Origin: Setoptus koraiensis
Taxonomy: Eukaryota > Arthropoda
Assembly (NCBI GenBank): GCA_048013815.1
Contig: CM106585.1
Location: forward strand, 21,762,001 to 21,826,000
Length of the DNA stretch: 64,000 bases
Direction of reading: 5' to 3'
The notes under the pieces are model-generated. The model was not told the DNA's origin. It saw nothing but the letters and a program-made list of their open reading frames with translations, and did no database searches. This document shows, one piece after another, positions 26,101-38,200 of this stretch. The first letter of the stretch is position 1. Each line of letters starts with the position of its first letter. A program made the translations under genes and the position numbers.

Positions 26101-26924
26101 GTGTAAGCCATAATAGATATTATCGCTCAACTCGAAACCGATTAACAGGCAAACTTTTTCATGAAACTTGCGCTCGTTACTATCGAGGTACCCCAGCCAT
26201 AATTGATGACGGCGACAACTGCACCAGCGTCAACCGCTCAGTTCAACAAATGGAATTTTTGGTTGGAATTGACGACACACGAGATAAAAGTTGTGTCACT
26301 TGCGAAATGTGTGTTGTGTGCAATCGGCGGTGTTGCTGTTGGCGGTGGAAAAACTTGGTTGAAATCCAGTTTTAATTGCTAACCGTGAACAACAGCAGCA
26401 TATTGTGTCATAAAAATGATCGACTATCGCATTGCTGCAATTATATACTGGCTAGCCGGCTAGTTGCCACAAACAACGTAAGCTATCAGCTTACGTAACT
26501 GACGTGAGATACTTTTTAATTTGGCGCAATTTTTTGCGCATTCAACACAGGTAACAGGCATCAATTCTGACACTTGTTTTGAGGCGCTTCTTATTTCTAC
26601 AATTGGCGTCGGCATCTGTTTTTTTGTTCATCTGTCTGTGTTGCTTTGTGGATAACTGGCATTAGTATTACATAACATCAATATGGTCATCAATGTGTGT
26701 CGGTGTGAGACAGATATGTGTATATCACTGCTGCTGCTGCTGCTGCTGTATCGTAGCTGCAACGTTGCAAATCGCATCACGTCAGACTCTGACGGTCAGA
26801 GATTTACTTTTGATGTGATCACATTAGATCAGATCAAAAGTTGCCGAAGCGCACCGGTTTTGCAAACTTTAATGGCCACTTCCAATGGCCGCAACACCAA
26901 CAACGGCAACCACAGCAGCAACAA

Positions 26925-26997
<73 letters not shown>

Positions 26998-27480
26998 GAC
27001 GGCAACTACAGTGTGACTGCTCATCGTGCGCATCAATGCGGCTCCCGACACTGCAAAACTGCGAATTTGTCTCTCTATCTATTTGTGCCCATGTGTGTTA
27101 TTATTCTCATGCATACGCCATGCTTCTAATTAAGTGCTGACCAGATGCTGGGTTTTGTATCACTCAACACCCAACAGAGAGCCGTGATTTACCTGTTGCG
27201 TTCAATGTTGCGTTCAATGTTGCGCAACATGCAACGCGCAACGGCAAGCGGTCAGCTCAAAAGCGTTGCCAATAATAAAATTAGTTGTTTGTGTCGGCGA
27301 CTATCTCATGCATTATGTGTGTTATGTATTATGTGTATCACGATACTTGGGTGTTGCTCGCATGCGCACATCTTACGCACAACATACCAAAAGATATCTT
27401 GCGTGTATGCATAAGATGTTGCGTTATGCAACATTGTTGAGAGTGTCAGTCAATGTTATATCATATTATGTTATGCGCTA
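23152..27480. other. Intergenic, no supported gene
   Basis: Non-coding sequence with CAA/TTG-type runs. It includes a (GAT)n run at about 25342-25365, a small CTG run at about 26721-26747 and a hexanucleotide repeat at 26916-27003. A 9-bp-arm stem-loop (GTACATGT core) sits at about 23508-23531 and another (ACGTAAGCT arms, 3-base loop) at about 26475-26495. The open frames here (such as 26085-26375 and 26683-27129) are explained by repeats or chance. Confidence 0.5.
26916..27003. repeat. CAACGG/CAACAG hexanucleotide repeat
   Basis: A run of CAACGGCAACGG units shades into CAACAGCAACAG units. It creates three overlapping low-complexity frames (Asn-Gly/Asn-Ser, Gln-Arg/Gln-Gln and, antisense, Val-Ala), which argues that none is a gene. 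Confidence 0.9.
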
Positions 27481-27537
27481 GATGGCCCGCTCTAATATTC
27501 TAGCGTGTAATTCTCTGATGCAACTTGGGCCGTTCGC

Positions 27538-27589
27538 TGACCATTCTCGCTGACCATTCTCGCTGACCATTCTCGCTGACCATTCTCGC
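27538..27589. repeat. Tandem 13-mer, four exact copies
   Basis: Four head-to-tail copies of TGACCATTCTCGC, followed by a partial TGAGC unit. Confidence 0.95.
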
Positions 27590-29105
27590 TGAGCTGAGCT
27601 GGCACGGTAATAATAAGCCACGGTGATAATAAAACAAAGTGATGCGCCAAAGTGATGCCCGTTGCTCGGGGCAACGTTAGCCGGACAGCAGCGCGCAATA
27701 AACCTTTGGATGGAGTCACTTTGGACGGCCTCGCTTTGGGTCGGCTCGCTGTGGGTCGAGTCGCTTCAGAGTGTGTGCATGTGTCGTAACAGGTTGCACA
27801 AAGGTTAATTAAGTGCACAATTAATCACTCTCGAGACAAAGCGTGGCAGCGTGAAGCACAGCGAGTTGTGTAACTTACACAGTGTAAGTGTGTGTGTGTG
27901 TGTGAGCGCCCAAAGCTCCATTAAGCTAGCTGCTGGCCAACGCCAATAATCGCCAATATTATACAATCTGTTTATTTGCCACTCGCTGATTATGTAATAA
28001 TGCCATTATTATAATGGTGCTGCCGGCTTGATGGTCATGTGCGCACAATCTGTTGGCTTATCTCGCTTGGGCTGACGCTTGCGAGCCTGATATCAATGTA
28101 TCAATGTGTGATTATTGGCCAGATTACAGCGTGTGCCAGCCGCGTCTAGGCGCTAATGGAAGTTTTGGCGGCCCGTTGCTGGTGTCGGTGGGTCTGACAC
28201 TGGTCGCCGGTTGGCCACTGGTGTCAAACCAATGGCCAACCGGCGGCCAACCGACGGCCGACCGGCGGCCGATCGATCGATAATTGGATAATAGTTTTGT
28301 TTGCCAGAATCCGTTTGCGATACCAGCGGCGAATTCCGTGCCAGCGTGCCAGATAACGACGGTGCATGCGCTAGATAAATACTGGCAATAAACTGAGTGT
28401 TGGACCGGCCATAATAAACAAAGAATAAATTCCATTTGTTTGCCCTTCTCTCTCGGTGCCCACTCAATCCTGTTGACGCACGTAGTTCATGGCGCGGATT
28501 CGGCGCTGCCGATTCTCTGGTGCGGATTCGGCAAAGCGGAATGCCTATTTTGGAGCGCATTCCTGTGCCGATTCTCGGCTAAAAAACCCGCAAACACCGG
28601 GCCGAATTGTTGTTGTTCCAGCGCACACTTGCTGGCAAATGGAAAATCTCTATGCTGCTAGCAAATTGGTGTTACACAGCGAACTGCGAGTGTGTTTGCC
28701 TGCCATCCGACAACTATCATGTGTCCAGCAACACAAACACACGGCTGACAATGTGCGAGACAGTGTGCGCGACAACATACCACTCGTATGATACGAGACA
28801 ATGTACGAGACCAAAGACCGACGAGAAAGATTCGGCTGATTCGGCTGACTCGGCCAGCGAACAGCGATGCTCCGTCTCTCACCTTGTCAATTTGCTGTAC
28901 ACACACACACTGTTGGACTACGAAAGAGCAGGGGTAATTGCAAGCAACCACTGACAGCGACCGCAAACGTTTGCTGGCGAAATCGACCAGCACGACGACA
29001 CAACAATCGCCAGCGCAACAACAAGTGTGTGTGTGTGTCGCACAAAAGAACACAACAGGTAACCGAGCCGCCGTTGTCGTCAAATGCGACCGTGGCAACT
29101 TATGG

Positions 29106-29134
29106 CCCACAACTTATGGGCCATAAGTTGTGGG
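29106..29134. repeat. 29-bp perfect palindrome with a one-base centre
   Basis: Exact 14-bp arms (29106-29119 and 29121-29134, CCCACAACTTATGG and its complement) flank a single G at 29120. Confidence 0.92.
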
Positions 29135-29258
29135 TCAGTGTGTGTTTACTTGTCGGCTCGACGAGCCATAAATCAGCCTGTTGCCTCGGCTGACGATCAG
29201 CGCCATTGGTCAACGGTTGCGACAAGTGAGAGAATTCCCTTGTTCCCTCGTTCCGTTA

Positions 29259-29365
29259 CTCTGTGATTCTTTGCTCTGTGACTCTTTTGCTCTGTGATTC
29301 TTTTGCTCTGTGATTCTCTTGCTCTGTGATTCTTTTGCTCTGTGATTATGTGATTCTGTGATTCT
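29259..29365. repeat. Tandem about-16-mer (TGTGATTCTTTTGCTC)
   Basis: About five imperfect copies of TGTGATTCTTTTGCTC, with single-base changes and length variation, ending in shorter TGTGATTC units. Confidence 0.9.
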
Positions 29366-29666
29366 GCGCGCCCAGACGGGCGAAATCCGTGTGCCGTGTG
29401 AGCGCGGCCAGTCCGGCGAGGCCGCGACGCCTGTCGCGACTTTGTAATGCAAACGCTGCGATACCCGCAAGAACCTTGCGCCAGAGACAGCGAACGAAAG
29501 CAAACGACCTTGTTGGCCCTCAAAACAATTAACCGTTTTGCTGTGCGACCAGCGGAGCACAACTAACAACTTGTAAACTAAAGTCGCAACTGAGTGATTG
29601 CAACCGATTGACTCTCAATCGGCTGGCTAATCTATCTGGCTTGTGGGCCAAATTAAAATGTGAGCG

Positions 29667-29720
29667 CACGACAACCGACTGGACGACAACCGACTGGACG
29701 ATAACCGACTGGACGATGAC
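29667..29720. repeat. Tandem 15-mer (CGACTGGACGACAAC)
   Basis: About three and a half copies, the last two carrying ATAAC and ATGAC variants. Confidence 0.88.
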
Positions 29721-29988
29721 CAACTGGAGTTGGCGCAAACGACCAGTGCAGTCGCACAACAGCGAGTTGCGCCACATCAACGCGCTAAGACAATAAGTGT
29801 CTTGTTGATCTGGCAAACATCGGCTTCTCGAATGCACACTACACCTGTACTGCAAACACGATCACTTGTGGGCAATTTGCACTTGCAATTTGCGAGCGCG
29901 ACACACAACTGACAACTGACTCATTGAGCGGCTTGGCGAGCGAGCGGCCCAACGAGCGAGCGGCTCGATGAACCAACGACGGCAACTG

Positions 29989-30042
29989 TTCAACTTGAGC
30001 GCTGTGGCTGTCGTATGCAACAGCCACAGCGCCCAAGTTGAA
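29989..30042. repeat. Long inverted repeat / hairpin, 23-bp arms, 8-base loop
   Basis: Arms 29989-30011 and 30020-30042 are reverse complements except for one A/C mismatch (at 29998), with loop CGTATGCA. The arm core is GCGCTGTGGCTGT. It would fold as a stable stem-loop if transcribed. It is short for a microRNA precursor and could equally be a palindromic rearrangement scar. Confidence 0.85.
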
Positions 30043-30354
30043 GCTGGCGGCAGGTGATAACGGCCGCTGGCCAATGCGAGCGCCAGTTCAATTAACTCGA
30101 TTGCGTAACTCTATGGTCACGCGATTTGAGCGGCCAGCCAGCGCACACGGCGAGCCAGCGCATGCAGCGAGTTGAGCTGGCAAAGGGAGCGCAATTAGCC
30201 GAGATTTGCGATTACAGGAACGGCGCTACGTAATGAGCATCTGTTGCTCGTTGCTGGTTATCGGCGGTTCATCGCTCGTTGTGCCACTAACAGCTCGCTA
30301 TCTATTGCGATACAGCCAGCGCAAGTCGTTATCACACACAAGCTGCCATCATGG

Positions 30355-30417
30355 CCGTTGGAGCCGTCAGAGCCGTCAGAGCCGTTGGAGCCGTCAGAGC
30401 CGTTAGAGCCGTCAGAG
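30355..30417. repeat. Tandem 9-mer (GAGCCGTCA), about seven copies
   Basis: Copies of GAGCCGTCA alternate with GAGCCGTTG/GTTA variants. The 9-bp period keeps frames open and gives artefactual Ser-Glu-Pro and Val-Arg-Ala repeats. Confidence 0.92.
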
Positions 30418-30510
30418 TGGTCACAGCAGCTACAGCCACAGCGGCCACAACTCGCCAGCAATCGACTGCTCGGCTGTTCGTAATGAGAGGCGCTGGCGCG
30501 GCGATAACGG

Positions 30511-30549
30511 CCCGTTATCAACGTTATCAACGTTATCAACGTTATTAAC
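30511..30549. repeat. Tandem 10-mer (CGTTATCAAC)
   Basis: About four copies of CGTTATCAAC, the last with TTAAC. Confidence 0.92.
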
Positions 30550-30728
30550 GGGGCGCCCCATTAGCATAATGCGCGACACGATGCGCAATGGTGTGCAGTC
30601 TATTAATGCAGTGATATATTGATATATTGTGACGGGCATTGTGTGCGCCGTGACAAAATCGCCGAGCATCCATCACATTGCGACACGTACGCGACTAGAC
30701 GACACGATCTGGCATGTGCAGCGAAACG

Positions 30729-30820
30729 ATATTCGCGAATATTTGGCGAATGTTCGGCGAGTATCTGGTGAATATTTGGCCAATATTTGGCCGATATTTG
30801 GCCGATATTTGGCCGATTGC
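30729..30820. repeat. Tandem 11-mer (ATATTTGGCCG) with diverged upstream copies
   Basis: Upstream copies are diverged (CGAATATTTGGCGAATGTTC), becoming near-identical ATATTTGGCCG units at the 3' end. This gradient is typical of an array expanding from one side. Confidence 0.9.
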
Positions 30821-31098
30821 ATAGAGTGCAGCCGATACAGACGATGGCATGCAGCCGATGCAGGCGATTGCATGGCAGCCGATACGGGCGATTGTATAGC
30901 GGCCGCTGCGGATCGGCGGCCGCAAATTGGGGCCGACGCGATAAGAAGCGCGCGAGCGCCAGATGTGGCACGCGGATTGTCGCAAACGAGGGTGCAAAAA
31001 TCACTTAAGGCCACGATAATCGTTCGAGTGCCGCTGGCCAGTGAGCGGGATTATCAGTGTGTTTGCGCACAAACTCTCGGCGCACACGGGACGAGGCA

Positions 31099-31156
31099 CA
31101 GCGCCGACAGCGCCGACAGCGCCGACAACGCCGACAACGCCGATATAGCCGATGAT
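31099..31156. repeat. Tandem 9-mer (GCCGACAGC)
   Basis: About six units of GCCGACAGC/GCCGACAAC, ending in GCCGATATA. It is the source of an apparent Ala-Asp-Ser repeat frame. Confidence 0.9.
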
Positions 31157-31314
31157 GCCGCAACAGCAACAACATTGGGCCGAGCCGACGGTTCGACAGC
31201 CGCGGGCCCGCTTAGGGGGCGCCATTGCGCCATGTAACACAACCGGCAGTGTGAGGCTCTCAGAGCGCCGGCGAGAGTGACAATGGCGCGGCCGCATCTG
31301 GCGCCCCAACTCAA

Positions 31315-31363
31315 TCGAGTAAAATCGTTTGAGTGAAATCGTTTGAGTGAAATCGTTCGAGTC
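31315..31363. repeat. Tandem 14-mer (GAGTGAAATCGTTT)
   Basis: Three copies of GAGTGAAATCGTTT with single-base variants (GAGTAAAATCGTTT, GAGTGAAATCGTTC). Confidence 0.9.
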
Positions 31364-34300
31364 AAACGTTCGGCGCGCCACACGGAACTGGCCCAGCAAA
31401 CAACAACCGGCGCGATGCGAGTTGTTGTTGGTCGCGATGCGCGAATAGCGATGCGGCCTCTCAGCGCGGATTATTGTCCAATTCGTTTGTTTGGCCGCCA
31501 GTGGCCGGCGCGACCGGCCTCGGCAAGACAAACAACTCTGAAACGGCCTCGCACGCTCTGAGCCTCACTCTCTGCGCCTCACAGCGAATCCCGAGCTGAG
31601 CGTCGGCTCCGCAGCCGCTCCGGAGCCGCGCGGCGCGGTTCCGAATTGCAAATTGCCAGTTTGAGGTTCGCAGTTGGCGAGTTGCGAGCGCAAAAGTGTC
31701 GTCCGCTGCCCATTATTACAGTGGCGCCATTGTTTGCCTGCGCCGGCAGTATGCGCGTGTTTGCGCAAACTGCCGGCCAGTCGAACGGCCGGCCGGCCGA
31801 ACGGTCGAACAGACCAACAGTCGAACAGACAAACAGCCGAACGTCGAACAGACAAACAGTTCGCACTTAAAGTCGTTCGAAGCTGCAGGAATTATTGCGA
31901 AACAAACGAGCGCAGGAAGTTGCTCGCCGGCCCATTCACAATTGTCGGCGCACAGTCGCGATTGCCGGTGCTCGGTCACAGTGGCGCTGGCGCGCGTGCT
32001 TGGCACGAGCTGGCCGCGTCCCGTTGCCCGTCGCCCGACACCGGAATTGTCGTGTTTGAATTGGCGTGCTTGGTCGGCGCGGTTGGCCGGCGCGGTTGTT
32101 GAACGTAAGCTAATGGTTCATGTGTGACATTTGTTTGACTAGCAGATGGACAATCGGCGATGATGGCGCCGCGCAATCTGTCGCGAGTCGCGAGTCGCGA
32201 CTCGCACTACATGTAATAAGTTTCTGACAGCGGCCACAAGCGAGCGTCTCGCAGTGTCGGCCAATAACAAAAACTAACAGCGCAACACGACTCAGGTAAC
32301 CAAATGGCGAGCACGACAGCTCTTCATTATTGTTATCGCCTCTCTGTGCGATGCCCACACTATCGGCGATGCCCACACTCTCCACGATGATGCCATGATG
32401 GTGTCGCTAAACGCAGCCAAGTGGCCCGCGACTCTTTCACGATGAAAGAGCGAGAAAAAACGCCGAGTAACCTCGTTCGCTCACTTGCCAGAGCATCCAT
32501 TCTGATTGCTCACGGCGCGCTCTGCTGCCGCTCGCTGTTGCGACCCACTCGGCGCAACAACAGCGGCAACGGCAACAACAGCAACGACAACAACAGCAGC
32601 GACAGCTACGACAGCAACAGCGACAGCGGCAACAATAACACACTGCCAGCGACAACAAAGGCCGGACCACCCCGACAAGCTGGTGGCGTTGCGTGAAAGC
32701 AATGAGACGAGTCGTAAAAGCAAACATCATATAGCACGGCTCTCGTTGGCACCGATAACATGGGATGTCGTCGACGGCGGGCGAGCATGCTCGACAGTCT
32801 AACTCTCATGACTAATGAGAGCGCCGCCAATAGTCGCCGGCCTTTTATTAGTTGGTAGGAGTTGGTATTAGTCGGTATTAGTGTGTTAGTGTTAGCTAAA
32901 CTAGTACCCAGTGGATGTTGTGTGCCGATCGCATGTCGGCGGCCACGCAAACACAGCGACGCCGAGTCACAATGACAAATAGAAATAGAATTTTTTTTTA
33001 CGATGGTCACTCGTTTGTTGCTGCGACTCACAACTCGACTCGTTTGTTGCGCAACACACACACACAGCCGACCGAGGGCATCAAAACAATGCCACTTATC
33101 AATTGCTGAGCTGTCTCAATTCAATTCACAATTGTGAACGGGCGCCCAATGGGCACATGTGACAAGACAGCACACTGCCAAACAATTGTCTGGCCGGCCA
33201 AAAATCGATGATTAATGACCGGCCCAACTCTGGCCAGCCCGACTGACCCCTTTAGCCGATTACAGCGGCCTTAGTGGGCGGCGATGGCGCGCTCAACTGT
33301 CGCCAGCGCCACTGGCTCGCCACTGTCAACACTCGGGCCGCTCGACTCGGCCCAACACAAACTCGAGTGTCACCGGTGACCTTCAGGCGACTTTGGCGCC
33401 CCACTGGACGCATGCGCCCGAAAGTGTGCGTGCCACGCAGCGGTACGGCTGGCTGCCACCTGCTGACGGCCGCATCCAATCAGCTGTGCGCTGACAGTTG
33501 CCGCGACGGGCCCTTAATTCGCTTTCGTTTGCTGGCTGCTGGCTGGTGTCTGGCGAGCTTGCCACCGCGGGCAACTGTTGTTGTCGTCAGTGCACTGTTG
33601 CCGGTGGCTTCCGCTTCTTCGGCGCAACTGACAGTTGTGAGCGAATTGTGTGTGTGTGCGCGTGTGTGTACAGAGGACGAATTGGTGTCAGGGTTTTCCT
33701 GATCCGGCGCGCTCGTCTGGCGCGCACACTCGCTGTCAGACGAGATAGCATTAGCGCAGCTAGCGTGAGCGCACTGTGCCGCCACTGTCACCGCTAACAT
33801 ATTCTCTGCACCGCTGCCATGCACCGCCGTGTGCCGTACCGCTACACACACATATAGAAAAAGTTCTATTTTCGTTAGAACATTCCAGAATATTCAATTG
33901 CACCGCAACCAAAAAATACTTTCACTATGCCACTGTTACGCAATGTTACTGTAACGAGCATGATCGACGAGCTCGCCCTTTGCGCTGCAGAGTTTGCAGT
34001 CTGCAAAGTTTGCGGCCCCGGCGTCGATCGGCATCGGCGGATGACATGCCGGGCACGAGACGGTCGCTGGTACGCGCAACGTTGCATGTCTTGCCAGTTG
34101 GCTGGCCCAGTGCGCTTACGCCAGCGTCTTGGCCTTGTTGGGCGCGTTATACGCGCGGAGGCGGAGCTTCCCACAGCCGGGGGCCGATCAAACGTTCAAG
34201 CTGAAGGGCGCTGTGCGGCCGCCTTGCGCTGCCCTACGCCAAAGTTACCCTGCCCGAGTTACGCAGCGCATTGCCGGCGCACGGCCGCTGCACTGAGCGA

Positions 34301-34415
34301 CGGCGGTCAGATTTGTTGCACAGTGCGCCAGCCCATGAATGCTGCGAACGGTGCCAGTTTGATGGTGGCACCCTGCCATTGGCGCGCCGTGCACGTTTGG
34401 CATTGCTCTCGTAAC

Positions 34416-34434
34416 CAATGAGAGTCTCTCATTG
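34416..34434. repeat. 19-bp palindrome with a one-base centre
   Basis: CAATGAGAG and its exact complement CTCTCATTG flank one T. The motif resembles the 11442-11474 palindrome in its GAGAG content. Confidence 0.75.
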
Positions 34435-35280
34435 AGAGAGCAATATTATTGCTGCAATAACAACTGCGTGTGTGTGTGCGCACACTAAAAAGCGCATAGC
34501 TATGCCGTGTATTCTCTACAATACAGGCTGCGTATAGTGCAGTGGCAGCGGCAGCGGCAGCGGCGAGCGTCCTCATTTGAGCGGCAACTCTCACAGAGAG
34601 CACAACAACACACAACACGGCAAATTCACGTTACATTATAGCGGCGGCCAGTGATGATGGCGACAAGCAGATAATACAGTGCGGTGCAGCATAAGTACAA
34701 GCAAAAGTATAAGTGAGCCAACGTATTAGACGTGTACAAGTTGTGCGACCATAGAACAAGTTTGCACGTCGTGTGTGAAGATCGCCCTTTTGTCGGCCAT
34801 TGTCGGTCGGTGCTCACTTGAGATGCCCACAGAATATGTGCAGCAACAGAATATTTGCAGCAACAAGACCCATAAAAGTTCCACCGTAGACTCCATCGAA
34901 TAGACACAACAGCAACTCACATTCGTCATTATAATTGGTTATTTGTGGTGCAGCAGCACACAGTACAGTGCAACTTGCCAGATTATTCTACGCGATTTTG
35001 CGTATGCGTGCCTGCGCACAGAAAAGCAAGCATCACAATAACAGCAGCAAGCCCCAACCCAAACGCACTGTCCTATATTGCAACTCTTCATTGCGAACTA
35101 AACTCGAACACACGCACGCACACGCTCACCGGACAAGACCGGATCGAATTTCTGGAGCGATTTCAAGGCAACGATAGAATCTTGCGGCGCTCGGCATTTG
35201 CGTTCGGCGTGCTGGTGCGACACGGTGAGCGCCAAACGGCCGCCATTGTCGACTCATTCTCATTTACAATATTCATTTGA

Positions 35281-38200
35281 CAATATTTATTACGCCGGTA
35301 ACAACGTGTATTAATATATCAATTAAGCGGCAATCGTTCGGAATTAGACTGCACGCAACAGCAATCGTCGCGCCGGAATAAATCATTGGATAAATTAAAC
35401 ACAATGCATAAATTAGAATGCAGACTCACAATTCGAATGCAGAATCAGAATCAGAATTAGAATACAGAATCAGAAAAATTAGAATATAGCGGCGGAATTC
35501 GGCGTCACAACGAAACGCGCCAGACACCAAGCGGACGAACAATTTTTAATTTAATCAGCAATCCAGTTGTCCGGTTATCAGTGAGCGAATCTAGCGGCGG
35601 CAGCAGCAACATTCTTTCGGAGCAAAATAATTCATCGAGCAACCGAATTCATCAGACATTGTGAGACACGAAGCCAAACAAACAAACACTCGAGCGATCA
35701 CCACAAACAGCCATCTCCAGCAGGTGAGTACAATGTTCAGCTTATGCCACATACCGTCGATCGTATTATTCATCATCATCACTAAGAGACACACACACAC
35801 TGCGCCCATCGTTTATCATTCGGCCGCAACGGTCCGACAGCGATCAATACTGACCTGTCGACACACACAGAAGCAACGCTGCCCAACACTGACCAATGGC
35901 CTTGTAATTATTGAAACGGATTCTGGCCATGCCAACCAGAATCCCAAATCAACTGCCTGTCAGACGCTGCCAATGTCCGTGTGCACACCGTTTGCCTGCT
36001 CGCCAAATCAGCCATGGGCGCCATGCAGCGATAGAAACGCCTCCATGGGAGCCATGGGCACTTGTGTGTGTGTGTTTGTTCTTGTGCAACTTTTATGATT
36101 TCCTCCTTGCTATGTGTTTGTTGTTGCTGTCGATGTTGTTGTTGTTTTTGTTCCACCTGACGTTAGTAGACGTCGCTTTAGTTGGCAGCGGCGGCGGACT
36201 CGCCAACCGATTCAACTGCATGGCGCAACTAACAAGCGAAGGGAACTTTATTTATAGACAACAACATTAACATCAACATTATTATTTGTTTATGTCTAAA
36301 TTCATCATTCATATGCTAAATATTATTATATTATATGAAAGTTTGCATCGGTACTTCATTGGTCAGCCAGCAGTGGTCAGTGCTGCTATAGTCAACATGA
36401 TGACTATATTCCATGACTAACTGCCACTACCACTAACGCCGAGATGATCTTTCGTGAGTGCTGATCAAATCCATCTCACTCGATTATGATGATGATGATG
36501 ATGATGATTATGGCGATGGTGATGGCGATGGTGATTATAATTATTATTATGATTGCCACAGGTGAAATATTCTAAAACACATCTCACACATTAATGCGCG
36601 CCATCTGAGCAACTAGATGAACTTTGACAAACGACCAACAACAAACATTGGCCACTTGAAAGGCATCAATCTTGTTATGCCAACAATTTCAAACTCTCGG
36701 TTGAGAACTAGATCGCCGCGCTACATCAACAAATCACAACATCGGCCATTAGCTATCTGATGTCGACGATGATGTAGCCGACCATATATGACCACTATGA
36801 AGCTGCTATGATTGCATTAGCCAGAAACGTGTACATGCTTGTATGTATGTTTATGTTAGTTTGCCTAGTTTTATTTTAATTCTATAGTAGGTAATTTGTT
36901 TTTTTTTCCTCATAGTGGAACTCTCCCTCTAGAAGAACGATAATGTCCCCGTTGTAGCGCTCCATTTGATCTTTAGAACTAGCTTCTTCTTTGTCCAATA
37001 CGAGATAACAGAAAGCCGGGGAGGAATCCAATTACTGTCCAATTACTTGTCAAAGTAGGACAAGGCATTCATGCAACTGCTGTGAGATAATATTAAGCTT
37101 GAATTGGAGAGCGCCTAGAAAAGACGAATCAATTAATCGGAATGAAACTAATTGGTATGCGCTCAGGTCTATTTTCCCTGTGAGCGCAATTCGATTACGG
37201 CAAAATTTATGACAGATACACTATTTGCTAAATTATCAGTAATAGTGGCAACATGAGATAAATAGACTGAGACAGGGTCTAACTGATTTCTTGTCTTCAA
37301 GATTAACTTACAACGATTATGTCTTTTCTTTTTCCAAGACAAATCGCACCAAGAGAGATTAAATGCAGAAAAAAAATGAATTTAGTATTTAGTCGTTTGG
37401 TGTCTAATGGCAATTGGTAGATATGAGCAAAAATGAGATAAATAAGGGCAAAAAAGTGTATGGAAAAAGCGCAATTATTAGATAGGCATATAAGATGAGG
37501 ATTTTAAGATAAGAAGCGAGACCTAATCTAGGCTCTATCCAAATAGACAAGCAAGAACACAATTTGTGTCTACTGAACTTATTAGTACACTTCCTTTCCT
37601 CTAAAACATTAAGTGTTGTAATTCAAGAGGAACTGTGAGATTTAGCAACTGACAAGTTGCGAATAAGAAGATTCCAACAAGTCTTCCCTTGTTCTTGTCC
37701 ATCAATTGTCTTATCGTTAGCACTCTGTTTGTGCGTGTTGTTAAACATTGACGACGATATATAGCGAGCATAAATCATTGCCTCATCTAGAATTAGTCTA
37801 GTGGTTGTAATCTTCTAACAAGATCTAAGCTAGTCTAGCAGATTTCAGTGCAATAACAGACGAAACAGACAGAGTAGAGAATTTCACCATGAGAAGACCA
37901 CTTAAAAAGAGCAATCTTCACTATCTCTCACTCTCTCTTCTGTTTTGTACGTAGTCGAAAATGAAGCTGAGAAGCCTGTTTCTGTTTATTCACTACATAT
38001 GCTGTTGATGAGATGGGCAATGGTGCAAGGTGACTGAACTCTCATGGTTCCAACTGCTCAGCACACATGAGCGAAATCGAACACGATCCATCAATTATGC
38101 AGTATCAAGTGGATTAGCGATAGGCCATTCCGACAACGAGGGGGGTCCATTTGGCCACTTGTTGTTATTATTGTTGCTGCTGTTGTTTTTATTGACGACA

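Larger units (their letters stand above)
27480..35280. other. GC-rich, CpG-rich block, repeat-dense, no supported gene
   Basis: Base composition shifts visibly at about 27.5 kb and back at about 35.3 kb. Inside, CpG, GCCG, GGCC and TGGC words are abundant. Open frames of 100-200 codons occur in all six frames and overlap each other, as expected in stop-poor GC-rich DNA. None has a recognisable domain, and many read as simple repeats such as Ala-Asp-Ser. The block holds many unrelated short tandem arrays and two strong inverted repeats, listed separately. It might contain the promoter and a non-coding first exon of a gene downstream, but this is not shown. Confidence 0.6.

Noticed and set aside
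26683-27129. Frame with a Leu-run start and an Asn-Gly/Asn-Ser tract
   Set aside because: The Leu run is a CTG repeat and the tract is a hexanucleotide repeat; all three forward frames and the antisense stay open there.
30629-31237. 202-codon frame in the GC-rich block
   Set aside because: Built from three tandem arrays in multiples that keep frames open, overlapped by three antisense frames, and no domain seen.
33274-34421. Several 100-164-codon frames on both strands
   Set aside because: Mutually overlapping in GC-rich DNA, no domain or splice pattern, Cys/Arg/Ala-biased as expected by chance.
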